This document shows positions 23,711-31,369 of a DNA stretch of 45,494 bases, one piece after another. Below the pieces are notes generated by a model, which was not told where the DNA came from, did no database searches, and saw only the letters and a list, made by a program, of their open reading frames with translations. Every line of letters starts with the position of its first letter. Within the stretch, counting starts at the first letter, position 1. The translations under genes were made by a program, and so were the position numbers. The stretch comes from JADFRG01 sp964590515. Lineage in GTDB: Bacteria; Chloroflexota; Anaerolineae; Anaerolineales; E44-bin32. The DNA lies in assembly GCA_964590515.1 (NCBI GenBank), contig CAZPZD010000017.1, positions 1 through 45,494 of the forward strand. Reading direction: 5' to 3'.

Positions 23711-24826
23711 CTATCTCCTCGATTGCTCAAGGCTGCGGACGTTATAGATCATTATGGGGATGACCGCGACCAGTAAGATTACGGCCAGTGCGCTGGAGTG
23801 TCCGAAGTTGCCGAAGGTGAACATCTCGCGGTACATGCGATTGGCGATCACTTCGGTGTCGAATTGTCCGCCGGTCATCACGAACACGATATCAAACACT
23901 TTGAGCACCATGATTAGGACCGTGGTGCTGATAGTGATGAGCGTTCCTCGGATGTAGGGAACGATCACCCCGAGGAAGATCCGGATCTCGCTGGCCCCAT
24001 CGATGCGGGCAGCCTCCAGCAGCTCCCCAGGGACCCCCTTGATGGCGGCCGAGAGCACTACCATGGCGAATCCGGTAAGGATCCAGATCATGATGACGAT
24101 CAAGAAGAAGTTATTCCAGGGTTTGAGAATCAGCCATCCTTGTGGGTCTCCGCCCAGGGCAGTGAAGACAGCGTTAAGCAAACCGATCTGAGGTCGTTGG
24201 ATCGGTTGGAAGCTATACACAAACTTCCAGATGATGCTGGCGCCCACCGCCGAGATGGCCATCGGCAGGAAGACAAGCGACTTGGCGATCGGTTCCCAGC
24301 GGCCAATCCGGTCAACAAGCACCGCGATGATGAGCCCGAGCGACACCACGAAGCTGGTTACGAAGATCAGCCATAGAACGTTGTTTCGCAGCGCCAACAA
24401 CATGTCGTCGCTGGTCAGGGCGAAAGCGTAATTCGCAAGGCCGACAAATTCCTCAGACCGGGGGCCGAAGAAGCTCAGGTAGACCGTGCGGACTACCGGA
24501 TAGACCAGGTACACAGTAAGAATTGCCAGCGCTGGGCCGACAAACACGAACGGTCGAATGCTCTCCCGGATGCCCTCCGGCAAGATCGAGACCAAGTTGT
24601 CGGTGACCAGATAGAGCGCCCAGACTCCAGCGACGCCGATGATCAGCGCCACGATGCCGACCGCGAGTTTGTTGGCCTCGGCGTCGCGCATGAAGATGAA
24701 GGCCCAGCGCAGCACCAGGAAGGTGATCGCCGACACGATCAGCGAGGCCAGCACTCGCAGCGGGCCAGCGGTCAGCCGAGTCAGCGCCGACGAGCGGGGG
24801 GGCTCAACAGAAGCGCTGGTTGCCAT
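23711..24826 (-). CDS. Sugar ABC transporter permease, MalF type with N-terminal extension
   Basis: About 371 residues from ATG 24826, which sits 9 nt after AAGGAGG; an in-frame TTG at 24832 is too close to the ribosome site. The EAA loop is ELLEAARIDGASEIRIFLGVI. About 100 extra residues with two hydrophobic helices precede the core (LRVLASLIVSAITFLVLRW and AVGIVALIIGVAGVWALYLV), making it longer than typical UgpA-like permeases. It forms the translocation pore with the next gene product. It is separated from the binding-protein gene by a strong hairpin. Confidence 0.93.
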   Translation of the reverse strand: MATSASVEPPRSSALTRLTAGPLRVLASLIVSAITFLVLRWAFIFMRDAEANKLAVGIVALIIGVAGVWALYLVTDNLVSILPEGIRESIRPFVFVGPALAILTVYLVYPVVRTVYLSFFGPRSEEFVGLANYAFALTSDDMLLALRNNVLWLIFVTSFVVSLGLIIAVLVDRIGRWEPIAKSLVFLPMAISAVGASIIWKFVYSFQPIQRPQIGLLNAVFTALGGDPQGWLILKPWNNFFLIVIMIWILTGFAMVVLSAAIKGVPGELLEAARIDGASEIRIFLGVIVPYIRGTLITISTTVLIMVLKVFDIVFVMTGGQFDTEVIANRMYREMFTFGNFGHSSALAVILLVAVIPIMIYNVRSLEQSRR

Positions 24827-24858
24827 AGGCAAAGGCCTCCTTGGGAAGGGGGAAGGAG

Positions 24859-24897
24859 AAGAAGCAGGGCGACCGAATTCCGGCCGCCCTGCTTCTT
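24859..24897 (-). terminator. Intercistronic hairpin (attenuator or mRNA stabiliser)
   Basis: A perfect 12-bp stem, AAGAAGCAGGGC (24859-24870) with GCCCTGCTTCTT (24886-24897). The 15-nt loop can pair further (ACCG with CGGC around AATT). It lies between the binding-protein gene and the permease genes. Such hairpins let the 5' segment outlast or outnumber the distal mRNA. The run of T after it is interrupted (TTCTTCTCC), so termination is probably partial. Confidence 0.65.
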
Positions 24898-24945
24898 GTT
24901 GGGCTATTGGGGCGAGATCCCTATGTTCAACCCCATAGCGAGCAC

Positions 24946-26292
24946 TTACTGCGGCCAGCTGGCGTCGATAGTTGCCAGCACCTCATCCAGACTTGCGCCA
25001 CCGACCCAGTCGGTAACTCCGGTCCAGAAGCTGCCGGCGCCGACCGCGCCCGGCATCAGGTCAGACCCGTCAAAGCGGAAGGTGTCCGCGTTCATCAAGA
25101 TCTCCGCGAAACCCCGCTGCGTGTCGGTGGGGTACCAGTCGAGCGAGACGCCGTTCATCGGCCCGATTGCGTTGCCGTTCCGGACTTCGGCCTCGACCGA
25201 CTCGGCGCTCATCATGAACTCGATCACCGCCCGCCCGGCCGGCGTGTCCTTTGCCAGGCTGACCAGGTTGCCGGACACTAGCACCGGCTTGCCCATCGCG
25301 GGGTCGATCGGCGGCAGGTAGAAGTAGTCAACGCCCTCTCCCACAACTGTCCCCTCGGGGAAGAATGCGGGGATGAAGCTGGCTTGTCGGTGGAAGTAGC
25401 AGGTGCGCGGCTCGAACAGGCCGAGCGGCGAATCGCCAAAGAAGGTGGTCTGGATACCGGTCGTTCCACCCACTACATAGTCCGGGTTAAACCAGATCTC
25501 CTCCATCACCGCAAACGCGTTCCGCACTTCAGGCGAGTCGAACTTCAACTCACCCGCCGTCCACTGGTCATACTTCTCCGCTCCCGCGGTGCGAAGCATG
25601 ATGTCTTCGATCCAGTCCGTGGCTGGCCAGCCGGTCGCGCCACCGCTCTCGATACCGATGCACCAGGGGGTAACGCCCATCCCGGCGATCTGCTCGGTCA
25701 GGGCCAGCAGCTCATCCCAGGTCTGGGGAATGGTAAGTCCCTGAGCTTCGAACTCCGCCTTGGGATACCAGACCAGGCTCTTGACGTCGACGCCGTGCCA
25801 GACGCCGTAGACGCCCCCCTCGACCGTCAGCATATCGATCCAGGACTGGGCATACTGCGCCTGCATGGCGCTCGGGTCGATAAAGCTGGACAGGTCTACT
25901 AGGAAGCCATCCCGGGCGAAGTCAGCCATCAGACCTGGTTGCGGGAAGTTCAGGATGTCGTACGGGTCTCCCGCTTCCGATCGAACCCGGGCGATCGACT
26001 CGAAATCTGGTGTGATCTCAACGACCACGTCGATTCCGGTTTCGGCCTCGAAGTTCACAAAGTTCTGCTCGAAGACCCGGGCCTGCTCCTCGCCGGCCGG
26101 GGTGAAGACGGTGACCGTCTCTCCCGCAAAGGGCATCTCCACTACAGCCGGCTCTTCAACTGCAGGTTCCTCGACGGCAGGCTCTTCGACGGCAGGCTCT
26201 TCCACCACTGGCGCGGGAGTCGCTTGGGCGCAGGCGCCCAGGGCGAACGCGAGTACCAGCAGCAGTGCAAGCAGTGCAGTTAACTTGTTCAT
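24946..26292 (-). CDS. Sugar ABC transporter substrate-binding lipoprotein
   Basis: A 448-residue family 1 extracellular solute-binding protein. The signal sequence ends in lipobox LGAC with Cys21 as lipidation site. A linker holds four VEEPA-like units (about 29-50), then the binding domain begins ETVTVFTPAGEEQARVFEQ. Motifs such as YDILNFPQPGLMADFARDGF and ELLALTEQIAGMGVTPWCIG fit CUT1 binding proteins for alpha-glucosides. It is the first gene of the operon with two permeases and a glucosidase, with a strong promoter upstream. Ligand identity is inferred only from the neighbouring glucosidase. Confidence 0.94.
   Translation of the reverse strand: MNKLTALLALLLVLAFALGACAQATPAPVVEEPAVEEPAVEEPAVEEPAVVEMPFAGETVTVFTPAGEEQARVFEQNFVNFEAETGIDVVVEITPDFESIARVRSEAGDPYDILNFPQPGLMADFARDGFLVDLSSFIDPSAMQAQYAQSWIDMLTVEGGVYGVWHGVDVKSLVWYPKAEFEAQGLTIPQTWDELLALTEQIAGMGVTPWCIGIESGGATGWPATDWIEDIMLRTAGAEKYDQWTAGELKFDSPEVRNAFAVMEEIWFNPDYVVGGTTGIQTTFFGDSPLGLFEPRTCYFHRQASFIPAFFPEGTVVGEGVDYFYLPPIDPAMGKPVLVSGNLVSLAKDTPAGRAVIEFMMSAESVEAEVRNGNAIGPMNGVSLDWYPTDTQRGFAEILMNADTFRFDGSDLMPGAVGAGSFWTGVTDWVGGASLDEVLATIDASWPQ
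26151..26210 (-). repeat. Four tandem 15-bp coding repeats
   Basis: Units at 26151, 26166, 26181 and 26196 encode EEPAV/VEEPA in the linker of the binding lipoprotein. The units differ by a few bases, so the array is not brand new but could change length by slippage. Confidence 0.85.
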
Positions 26293-26399
26293 CTCTCCTC
26301 TATTCTCCTTGTGATTATCCAGTAGTCTGTGTTGGAACCGAGTGGAATTGATCGTCTTGGGGCCTCCTCTTTCTTGTTCGTGCGGTTATTCGACTAAAT

Positions 26400-26429
26400 A
26401 TCGTAATTGAACGCGATGGGCAATGTCAA
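26400..26429 (-). promoter_or_regulatory. Promoter of the sugar transport operon
   Basis: On the minus strand TTGACA (26424-26429), an 18-nt spacer and TACGAT (26400-26405). The transcript would start near 26393 and carry a leader of about 100 nt before the binding-protein ATG at 26292. Confidence 0.75.
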
Positions 26430-26431
26430 GC

Positions 26432-26451
26432 CGGCTGGTTTCAACCGGCCG
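26432..26451. promoter_or_regulatory. Inverted repeat next to the sugar-operon promoter (possible operator)
   Basis: CGGCTGGTT, TC, AACCGGCCG forms a 9-bp inverted repeat with one G-T mismatch, ending 2 bp upstream of the -35 box. The position suits an activator or LacI-type regulator site; no regulator gene lies beside it. Confidence 0.4.
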
Positions 26452-26493
26452 CACGGCTTGGGCGCGCGCCGTCTTCCATTCCTCGATCTCCAG

Positions 26494-26499
26494 TAGAAT
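26494..26499 (+). promoter_or_regulatory. -10 box of the sensor kinase gene (leaderless)
   Basis: TAGAAT ends 8 nt before the ATG at 26508, and no ribosome site is present in the gap. The -35 region is weak. Confidence 0.5.
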
Positions 26500-26507
26500 C
26501 GCCCCGC

Positions 26508-28178
26508 ATGCTCACTCTAGAGCGGGTCGCACTGACCATTCGGCTGGCCTGGACGGCCGGCGTGGCGATCGTCGCCGGACTGGCGGGGGAAATGACACCG
26601 GGGCTGGCCGGGTTGCTGATTGCCTGGCTGCTGCTGATCGGATTCGGTCAGACATTCGTTGGTCGGCTGCCGCGGCGGATCTGGCCAGCCTGGGCTACTC
26701 CGCCGGCTGACTTCGCTTTCGCCCTCTCTGCCATCTGGCTCACCGGTCCGGCCTCCAGTCCGCTGTGGTGGACGTTCCTGCCGGGTGGCTTGCTGCTCGG
26801 GATGAGCACTGGGGTGCTGGCCGGTTTGGCCTTCCCGAGTGTCGGGTCGGTGCTGGTAATGAGCCTCGGCTTTGTGAGCGGGGGAATTCAGTCGGCCGAT
26901 CTGGCCGGCCTGGGGCGGGCAGTGGTAACCGTACTTCTTCTCACCCCAGCCGCCGCGGGTCTGGGGCAATGGCTCCGCCGGCGAGCGCTTGCAAGCGGGC
27001 CCAATCCGGGGAAAGAAGGCGGAGCGCACCAAGGTTCGACCCCAACGATGTTGGGCCTGGCAACCGAGCTGAATTCCGAGCTGCGGCGCGAGCGGATCCC
27101 ACAGCTGGTTGTCAACCTGGCGCTGGGAGGGTTCGACCCGGGCATTCGAATGGCAGTCCTGCTGCGGGGTGAGGATGGCTTCGGGCTCGCGGCGGGACAT
27201 CCGCCGACGGGGGATCGCCCAAATGTGCTGGTGGCTCAGGAGGGGTTGCTGGCTGAGGCACTGGCGACTGGCGGTCCCACGATTTCACGGCAAACCGTTG
27301 ACGATCCATCCTTCGAACGGTTGGGATTGGCGGCGGGCGCGAGCGAGCTGGTGTGCCTGCCGCTGATGAATCATGGTCAACCTGAAGGTGCACTTTTGCT
27401 GGCCCACCCGATGGCGGGCTACTTTGATCCCGGCCGGCTGGACCTTTTGAAGGCCATCGGCGCCCAAGCCAGCAGCGCCCTCAACAACGCCCGGCTGCTC
27501 CGGGAGCTCGAGTTAGAACGAGATCGCATCAGCGAGACCGAGGAAGAAACCCGGCGCAAGCTGGCTCGCAACCTTCACGACGGGCCAACTCAGACTATTG
27601 CCGCGATCGCAATGCGGCTGAACTTCGCTCGGCGGCTGATCCGGCGGGATGCGGTGGCGGCCGAGTCCGAGATCCAGACCCTGGAGGAGATTGCCCGCCA
27701 GACGACCAAAGAAATTCGGCACATGCTGTTCACCCTGCGCCCGTTGATCCTTGAGTCGAAGGGCCTCGTGGCAGCCCTTCATCAACTGGCCAGCAAGCTG
27801 GAGGAGACTCATGGTCAGCGAGTCGAGGTTGAGGCTCAACCCGGGGTGGCGGATGGGCTGGACCTCTCCAAGCAGGCGGTCATCTTCTTCATTGCCGAAG
27901 AGGCCGTCAACAACGCCCACAAACACGGCGAGGCAGCCAACATCCGAGTTGGGCTGCGCAAAGTTGGAGGGGACCGGATCGCGCTGGAGGTCTGGGATGA
28001 CGGGGTGGGGTTTAACGTGGGCGCGGTGGACGCCAACTACGAACAGCGCGGCAGTCTGGGCATGGTCAATATGCGTGAGCGATCTGAGCTCATCAACGGA
28101 GTGCTGCGGATCGAGTCCGCCGAGGGCAGAGGAACCCACATCACCCTGGAGGTCCCGTTAGCCAGCAACAACGGATAG
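26508..28178 (+). CDS. Sensor histidine kinase, NarX/LiaS type, with GAF domain (orphan)
   Basis: A 556-residue membrane kinase. Residues about 8-165 hold several hydrophobic helices, about 185-330 a GAF-like domain, then a coiled coil (ERDRISETEEETRRK). The HisKA_3 dimerisation domain has RNLHDGPTQ with the phospho-acceptor His357. The ATPase domain has EEAVNNAHKHG, VWDDGVGF and SLGMVNMRER. This type normally phosphorylates a NarL/LuxR-family response regulator, but none is adjacent, so it is an orphan here. The ATG at 26508 is supported by the leaderless -10 box. The signal is unknown. Confidence 0.93.
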   Translation: MLTLERVALTIRLAWTAGVAIVAGLAGEMTPGLAGLLIAWLLLIGFGQTFVGRLPRRIWPAWATPPADFAFALSAIWLTGPASSPLWWTFLPGGLLLGMSTGVLAGLAFPSVGSVLVMSLGFVSGGIQSADLAGLGRAVVTVLLLTPAAAGLGQWLRRRALASGPNPGKEGGAHQGSTPTMLGLATELNSELRRERIPQLVVNLALGGFDPGIRMAVLLRGEDGFGLAAGHPPTGDRPNVLVAQEGLLAEALATGGPTISRQTVDDPSFERLGLAAGASELVCLPLMNHGQPEGALLLAHPMAGYFDPGRLDLLKAIGAQASSALNNARLLRELELERDRISETEEETRRKLARNLHDGPTQTIAAIAMRLNFARRLIRRDAVAAESEIQTLEEIARQTTKEIRHMLFTLRPLILESKGLVAALHQLASKLEETHGQRVEVEAQPGVADGLDLSKQAVIFFIAEEAVNNAHKHGEAANIRVGLRKVGGDRIALEVWDDGVGFNVGAVDANYEQRGSLGMVNMRERSELINGVLRIESAEGRGTHITLEVPLASNNG

Positions 28179-28253
28179 CGGGCACCGTCAGCTGCCTGCC
28201 CGGCCGATGAGCCTGGCCGCGGCGCCAGTTCAATCTGACCCCGAGCCAAACAT

Positions 28254-28835
28254 TTGAACCTCCGCTGGGAGACCGTCTTGTGGGTAGGCTTCGGAGTGGC
28301 CTCACCCGCGCTGGCGACGGTACTCTGGCCGCGGCTTAGAGAGCGACTGGGGGATTGGGCGGAGCTGGTGGAACGCTTCGCTCCGTGGGCCCACGGATTC
28401 GGCCCCGCCTACCTGGCCTTATTCACAGGCGCGATTCAAGCCAGGGAAGCCGGGCTGCTCGGGCATGCTCCCCTGGCTTGGGTCGGCGGCGCGCTCGCGA
28501 GTGCGGTCTGGCTCTGGATAGCTACGTTCCGCAGGCCGGACCCAGTGCGTTGGCCGGAGCCGAACCGCGGGGTCCTGGATGAACCGCGCTGGACGCTGTA
28601 CCGGGCCGCGGGCAGCCAGTGGTTGGGGCAACCTCAGCTTGGTGGGCTGGTCGGTCTGGCATTGGCACTCTCAGAATGGGGACTGGGCGGTCGGGTGCAG
28701 GGGCGGATGGACTGGCAGACTCTGGCCCGGCTCGCCAGCTCGAGTCTCGTGTTTGCCATCACCCGCAACTTCTGGCTGACCGCCCTTGCGCAGGCCGGGC
28801 TGCTGATCCTCCTGCGGCGCGGCCGCAGTACCTGA
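28254..28835 (+). CDS. Hypothetical membrane protein
   Basis: A 193-residue protein I do not recognise. It has hydrophobic segments near residues 8-26, 45-65, 72-92, 125-145 and 160-188. A polar stretch rich in Arg, Pro and Trp sits in the middle (RRPDPVRWPEPNRG). The start is a TTG at 28254 with no clear ribosome site, so the true start is uncertain. It lies 75 bp after the kinase gene and directly before the trxB promoter; codon use and GC content match the neighbours, which supports a real gene. Confidence 0.6.
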   Translation: MNLRWETVLWVGFGVASPALATVLWPRLRERLGDWAELVERFAPWAHGFGPAYLALFTGAIQAREAGLLGHAPLAWVGGALASAVWLWIATFRRPDPVRWPEPNRGVLDEPRWTLYRAAGSQWLGQPQLGGLVGLALALSEWGLGGRVQGRMDWQTLARLASSSLVFAITRNFWLTALAQAGLLILLRRGRST

Positions 28836-28838
28836 TCG

Positions 28839-28867
28839 TTGTGGCCCACCAGCCGGTCGCGTACAAT
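28839..28867 (+). promoter_or_regulatory. Promoter of trxB
   Basis: TTGTGG (28839-28844), a 17-nt spacer and TACAAT (28862-28867). Transcription should start near 28874, giving trxB a leader of about 50 nt that contains a small open frame. Confidence 0.7.
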
Positions 28868-28876
28868 GGTCAGGCG

Positions 28877-28927
28877 ATGAATTCGAGATTGAGGAGATCC
28901 TCGGTGGTGTTTGAGGAACGTGCATGA
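28877..28927 (+). CDS. Possible 16-residue leader peptide upstream of trxB
   Basis: An ATG 9 nt after the -10 box opens a frame encoding MNSRLRRSSVVFEERA. Its stop overlaps the trxB start as ATGA. The position matches the leaderless starts of this genome, and translation would couple to trxB. The composition is Arg-rich and holds no run of a single amino acid, so classical attenuation is not obvious. It may be chance. Confidence 0.35.
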   Translation: MNSRLRRSSVVFEERA

Positions 28928-29847
28928 AGCAAGAGCAAATCGTCATCATTGGATCGGGTCCGGCCGGTTTAACCGCGGCCTTGTACACCGCCCGGGCTCA
29001 ACTCGAGCCGCTGGTTATCTCTGGCAGCCAGTTGGGAGGCCAGATCTCAATCACCAGTGAGGTTGAGAACTATCCCGGCTTCCCGCACGGTACGACCGGG
29101 CCGGAGCTGGTGGAGTTGATGCGAGCCCAGGCGGAGACCTTTGGGACCAGGTTCTTGATCGATGAGGTGACCGAAGTCGATTTCAAGAGTGGGCCGCCGT
29201 TCACGGTGAAAAGCCACAGCGAAACCTACCAGGCCAAGGCAGTGATCGTGACCGTGGGTGCCTCCCCCATCCGCCTCGGCGTTCCGGGTGAAGAGGAATT
29301 CATTGGCCGGGGGGTGTCATTCTGTGCGACCTGTGACGGGTTTTTCTTCCGCGACAAGGAAGTAGTCGTGGTAGGTGGAGGCGACAGCGCCATAGAAGAA
29401 GGAATCTTTCTCACCCGTTTTGCCACTCAAGTTCAGGTGGTCCATCGACGTGATCAGCTGCGCGCCGGCGAGGCGCTGAAGCGGCGCGCCATGAACAATG
29501 ACAAGATCGACTTTGTCTGGGATACGGTGGTGGAGGAGATCGTTGGCAATGGAAAAGTGGAGGCGATCCGACTCCGCAATCTGAAAACTGGAGACCGGCA
29601 GCAGATGCCCACCGACGGGGTATTCATCTTCATTGGCCACTATCCCAACTCCAGTCTCTTTGAGGGCCAACTGAAGATGGACGAGAAGGGGTACTTGACC
29701 GTCGATCAGCGGTTCATGACCAGTGTGCCGGGAGTGTTCGCGGCGGGCGAGATCATGGATCCGGTCTATCGTCAGATCGCTACCTCGGTGGGACAGGGCT
29801 GCTCGGCGGCGATGATGGCCGAACGCTGGCTGCGCGAGCATTCGTGA
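28924..29847 (+). CDS. trxB: Thioredoxin reductase
   Basis: A 307-residue low-molecular-weight thioredoxin reductase: GSGPAGLTAA for FAD at the N-terminus, redox pair CATC (Cys134 and Cys137) in CATCDG, GGGDSAIEEG for NADPH, and a C-terminal FAD motif GVFAAGEIMD. It reduces thioredoxin with NADPH in the cytoplasm. In the usual AAGDxxD motif, Asp is replaced by Glu (AAGEIMD). AGGAA precedes the ATG by 6 nt. No thioredoxin gene is adjacent; a terminator follows at 29864. Confidence 0.95.
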   Translation: MKQEQIVIIGSGPAGLTAALYTARAQLEPLVISGSQLGGQISITSEVENYPGFPHGTTGPELVELMRAQAETFGTRFLIDEVTEVDFKSGPPFTVKSHSETYQAKAVIVTVGASPIRLGVPGEEEFIGRGVSFCATCDGFFFRDKEVVVVGGGDSAIEEGIFLTRFATQVQVVHRRDQLRAGEALKRRAMNNDKIDFVWDTVVEEIVGNGKVEAIRLRNLKTGDRQQMPTDGVFIFIGHYPNSSLFEGQLKMDEKGYLTVDQRFMTSVPGVFAAGEIMDPVYRQIATSVGQGCSAAMMAERWLREHS

Positions 29848-29863
29848 AGGTGGTTGGCAGGTG

Positions 29864-29896
29864 AAGCGGCGCCCGCCGAGCGGACGCCGCTTTTTT
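29864..29896. terminator. Rho-independent terminator after trxB
   Basis: AAGCGGCGCCCG (29864-29875), loop CCGAG, CGGACGCCGCTT (29881-29892) with one mismatch, then a T run. It lies between trxB and the convergent rdgB gene. Confidence 0.88.
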
Positions 29897-29947
29897 GGTT
29901 TAACTGAGGTGACCAAGCCAAACGGCAGCGACCGTCCGGCTTCCGCC

Positions 29948-30577
29948 TCAGCCCCTTGGGCGACCCTTCCCCAGAGAACGGAAGCTCGGCAGCAGAGCCC
30001 GGATTGCGCGGGCCCGGTGGCTAACCCGGTTCTTCTCACTCAGACTAAGTTCGGCCATGGTCTGGCCGGTGCCCTCAACCAGGAACAGCGGGTCGTACCC
30101 GAACCCTCCACTGCCGCGCTCCTCCGGAAGGATCTCCCCGGGGCAGATTCCCTCGGCAAGCTCCACCTGGCCTTCCGGACTGGCCAGCGCCACGGTTGCC
30201 CGAAAGCGGCCTGTCCACGGCCGTGGGTGGGATCGAAGCATCTCGAGCAAGATCTGCCGACGGTCGCGGTCGGAGTGTCCTTCTCCGCCCAGGCGGGCTG
30301 AGCCCGGGCCGGGGGCGCCGCCTAGAGCGTCGACTTCCAGGCCGCTGTCGTCGGAAACCGCCCAGAGGCTGGAGGCCCGGGCATAGGCCAGCGCCTTGGC
30401 CCGAGCATGGGTGGCATAGTCCGGACCAGGCTCAGGGACCTCGAGCTCCAGGCCGAGTTCCGGTAGGGTCACGAGTTGGAGCCCTAGTCCATCGAGCAGG
30501 GCGCGCAGCTCGGCTTGCTTGCCAAGGTTGTGGGTGCCAATGACCACTATTGGCGGTTTCGGCTTGAGCCGGGCCAT
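29948..30577 (-). CDS. rdgB: XTP/dITP diphosphatase (RdgB/HAM1)
   Basis: A 209-residue house-cleaning nucleotidase that hydrolyses XTP, dITP and ITP to the monophosphates. It has the N-terminal substrate loop GTHNLGKQAEL, the SDDSGLEVDALGGAPGPGSAR motif with the catalytic Asp, GFGYDPLF and the late SEKNRVSHRARA, all standard in the family. In most homologues GxYSAR replaces GPGSAR. The ATG at 30577 follows GCAGGAGG. The C-terminal extension is short and basic. It diverges from the DUF177-sigA operon across an AT-rich gap. Confidence 0.94.
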   Translation of the reverse strand: MARLKPKPPIVVIGTHNLGKQAELRALLDGLGLQLVTLPELGLELEVPEPGPDYATHARAKALAYARASSLWAVSDDSGLEVDALGGAPGPGSARLGGEGHSDRDRRQILLEMLRSHPRPWTGRFRATVALASPEGQVELAEGICPGEILPEERGSGGFGYDPLFLVEGTGQTMAELSLSEKNRVSHRARAIRALLPSFRSLGKGRPRG

Positions 30578-30672
30578 CGAATCCTCCTGCGTATAGCCTG
30601 AGAGTCAACAAATGGGATCTTGCGGCCTGCTGCCATTGACTAGGCGAAGTTTGACTATTCGAACAGTACCAC

Positions 30673-30690
30673 ACCCATATATGTATGGGT
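30673..30690. promoter_or_regulatory. Palindrome in the AT-rich gap between rdgB and DUF177 (possible operator)
   Basis: ACCCATA, TATG, TATGGGT: a perfect 7-bp inverted repeat. The surrounding 30640-30800 is strikingly AT-rich for this genome and also holds the promoter at 30767. A regulator site for the sigA operon or rdgB is plausible. Confidence 0.4.
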
Positions 30691-30766
30691 AAACTTTTCC
30701 TCTACACAATATATAGCGGTACAATCAGGCAAAACCAGCCTTTATGTTTGGTACTTAGGTCCTAGA

Positions 30767-30795
30767 TTGACCGACCTTACAATGTATGTTATTAT
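30767..30795 (+). promoter_or_regulatory. Promoter of the DUF177-sigA operon
   Basis: TTGACC (30767-30772), a 17-nt spacer, TATTAT (30790-30795), 12 nt before the TTG at 30808. A second candidate -10, TACAAT, is at 30720-30725 with a poor -35. Confidence 0.6.
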
Positions 30796-30807
30796 ATTGC
30801 CGCTCTT

Positions 30808-31350
30808 TTGGAAGCTGGATTGCGAAAGATCGAGGCCCGATCCAAGCAGCATCCACTGCGGATCAACGTTGGGTTCTTGCTCCACCAGGGGGTCGGCACC
30901 AGTCGTGAGTTTGATTTTGATTTGCCGGCGGTCGAAGTCTCGGATGACGTGGATCTGGCGTTCTTGCGAGGCGTGCTGAGTCTGACCCGGATCAGCCAGG
31001 GATTGTACCTTCAAGGACAGCTCGAGACCCAGATTGGACTTGAATGCGACCGCTGTCTTACCGATCTGCAACAACCGCTCCAGATCGACCCCAAAGAGCT
31101 GCTTTACTTCCCCCCGCAGCCGGCTGGCGATCCGGCACTCAGTGTGCCCGAAACGGGCATCCTGGATCTGAAGCCTTTACTGAGGGAATACTTCGTGCTG
31201 GGCATGCCGATGCATCCGCTCTGCCGCCCGGACTGCAAAGGCTTGTGCCCCGAGTGTGGGGGCAATCGAAACGAGACTGTTTGTGAGCATCCGGCCGCCA
31301 AGGTCGACCCTCGGCTGGCCGTGCTGAAATCGTTGCTACCCGATTCTTAA
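30808..31350 (+). CDS. DUF177 (YceD-like) protein
   Basis: A 180-residue protein with the DUF177 layout: NVGFLLHQGVG.SREFDFDLP near the N-terminus, GVLSLTRISQGLYLQGQL, then Cys pairs in ECDRCLTDL and KGLCPECGGN that may bind zinc. YceD-type proteins are linked to 23S rRNA processing in E. coli and normally precede rpmF (ribosomal protein L32); here sigA follows after 19 bp instead. The start is TTG 30808, chosen because the homologous region starts about 16 residues in and the promoter lies just upstream. It is probably cytoplasmic. Confidence 0.9.
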   Translation: MEAGLRKIEARSKQHPLRINVGFLLHQGVGTSREFDFDLPAVEVSDDVDLAFLRGVLSLTRISQGLYLQGQLETQIGLECDRCLTDLQQPLQIDPKELLYFPPQPAGDPALSVPETGILDLKPLLREYFVLGMPMHPLCRPDCKGLCPECGGNRNETVCEHPAAKVDPRLAVLKSLLPDS

Positions 31351-31369
31351 CCTTTCAGGGAGGGGAGAG

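Noticed and set aside
28179..28253. Terminator after the sensor kinase
   Set aside because: CGGGCA and TGCCCG could pair over a 13-nt loop, but the stem is short and has no T run.
30767..30979. A 70-codon frame overlapping DUF177
   Set aside because: It overlaps the well-supported DUF177 frame, and its start coincides with the -35 box.
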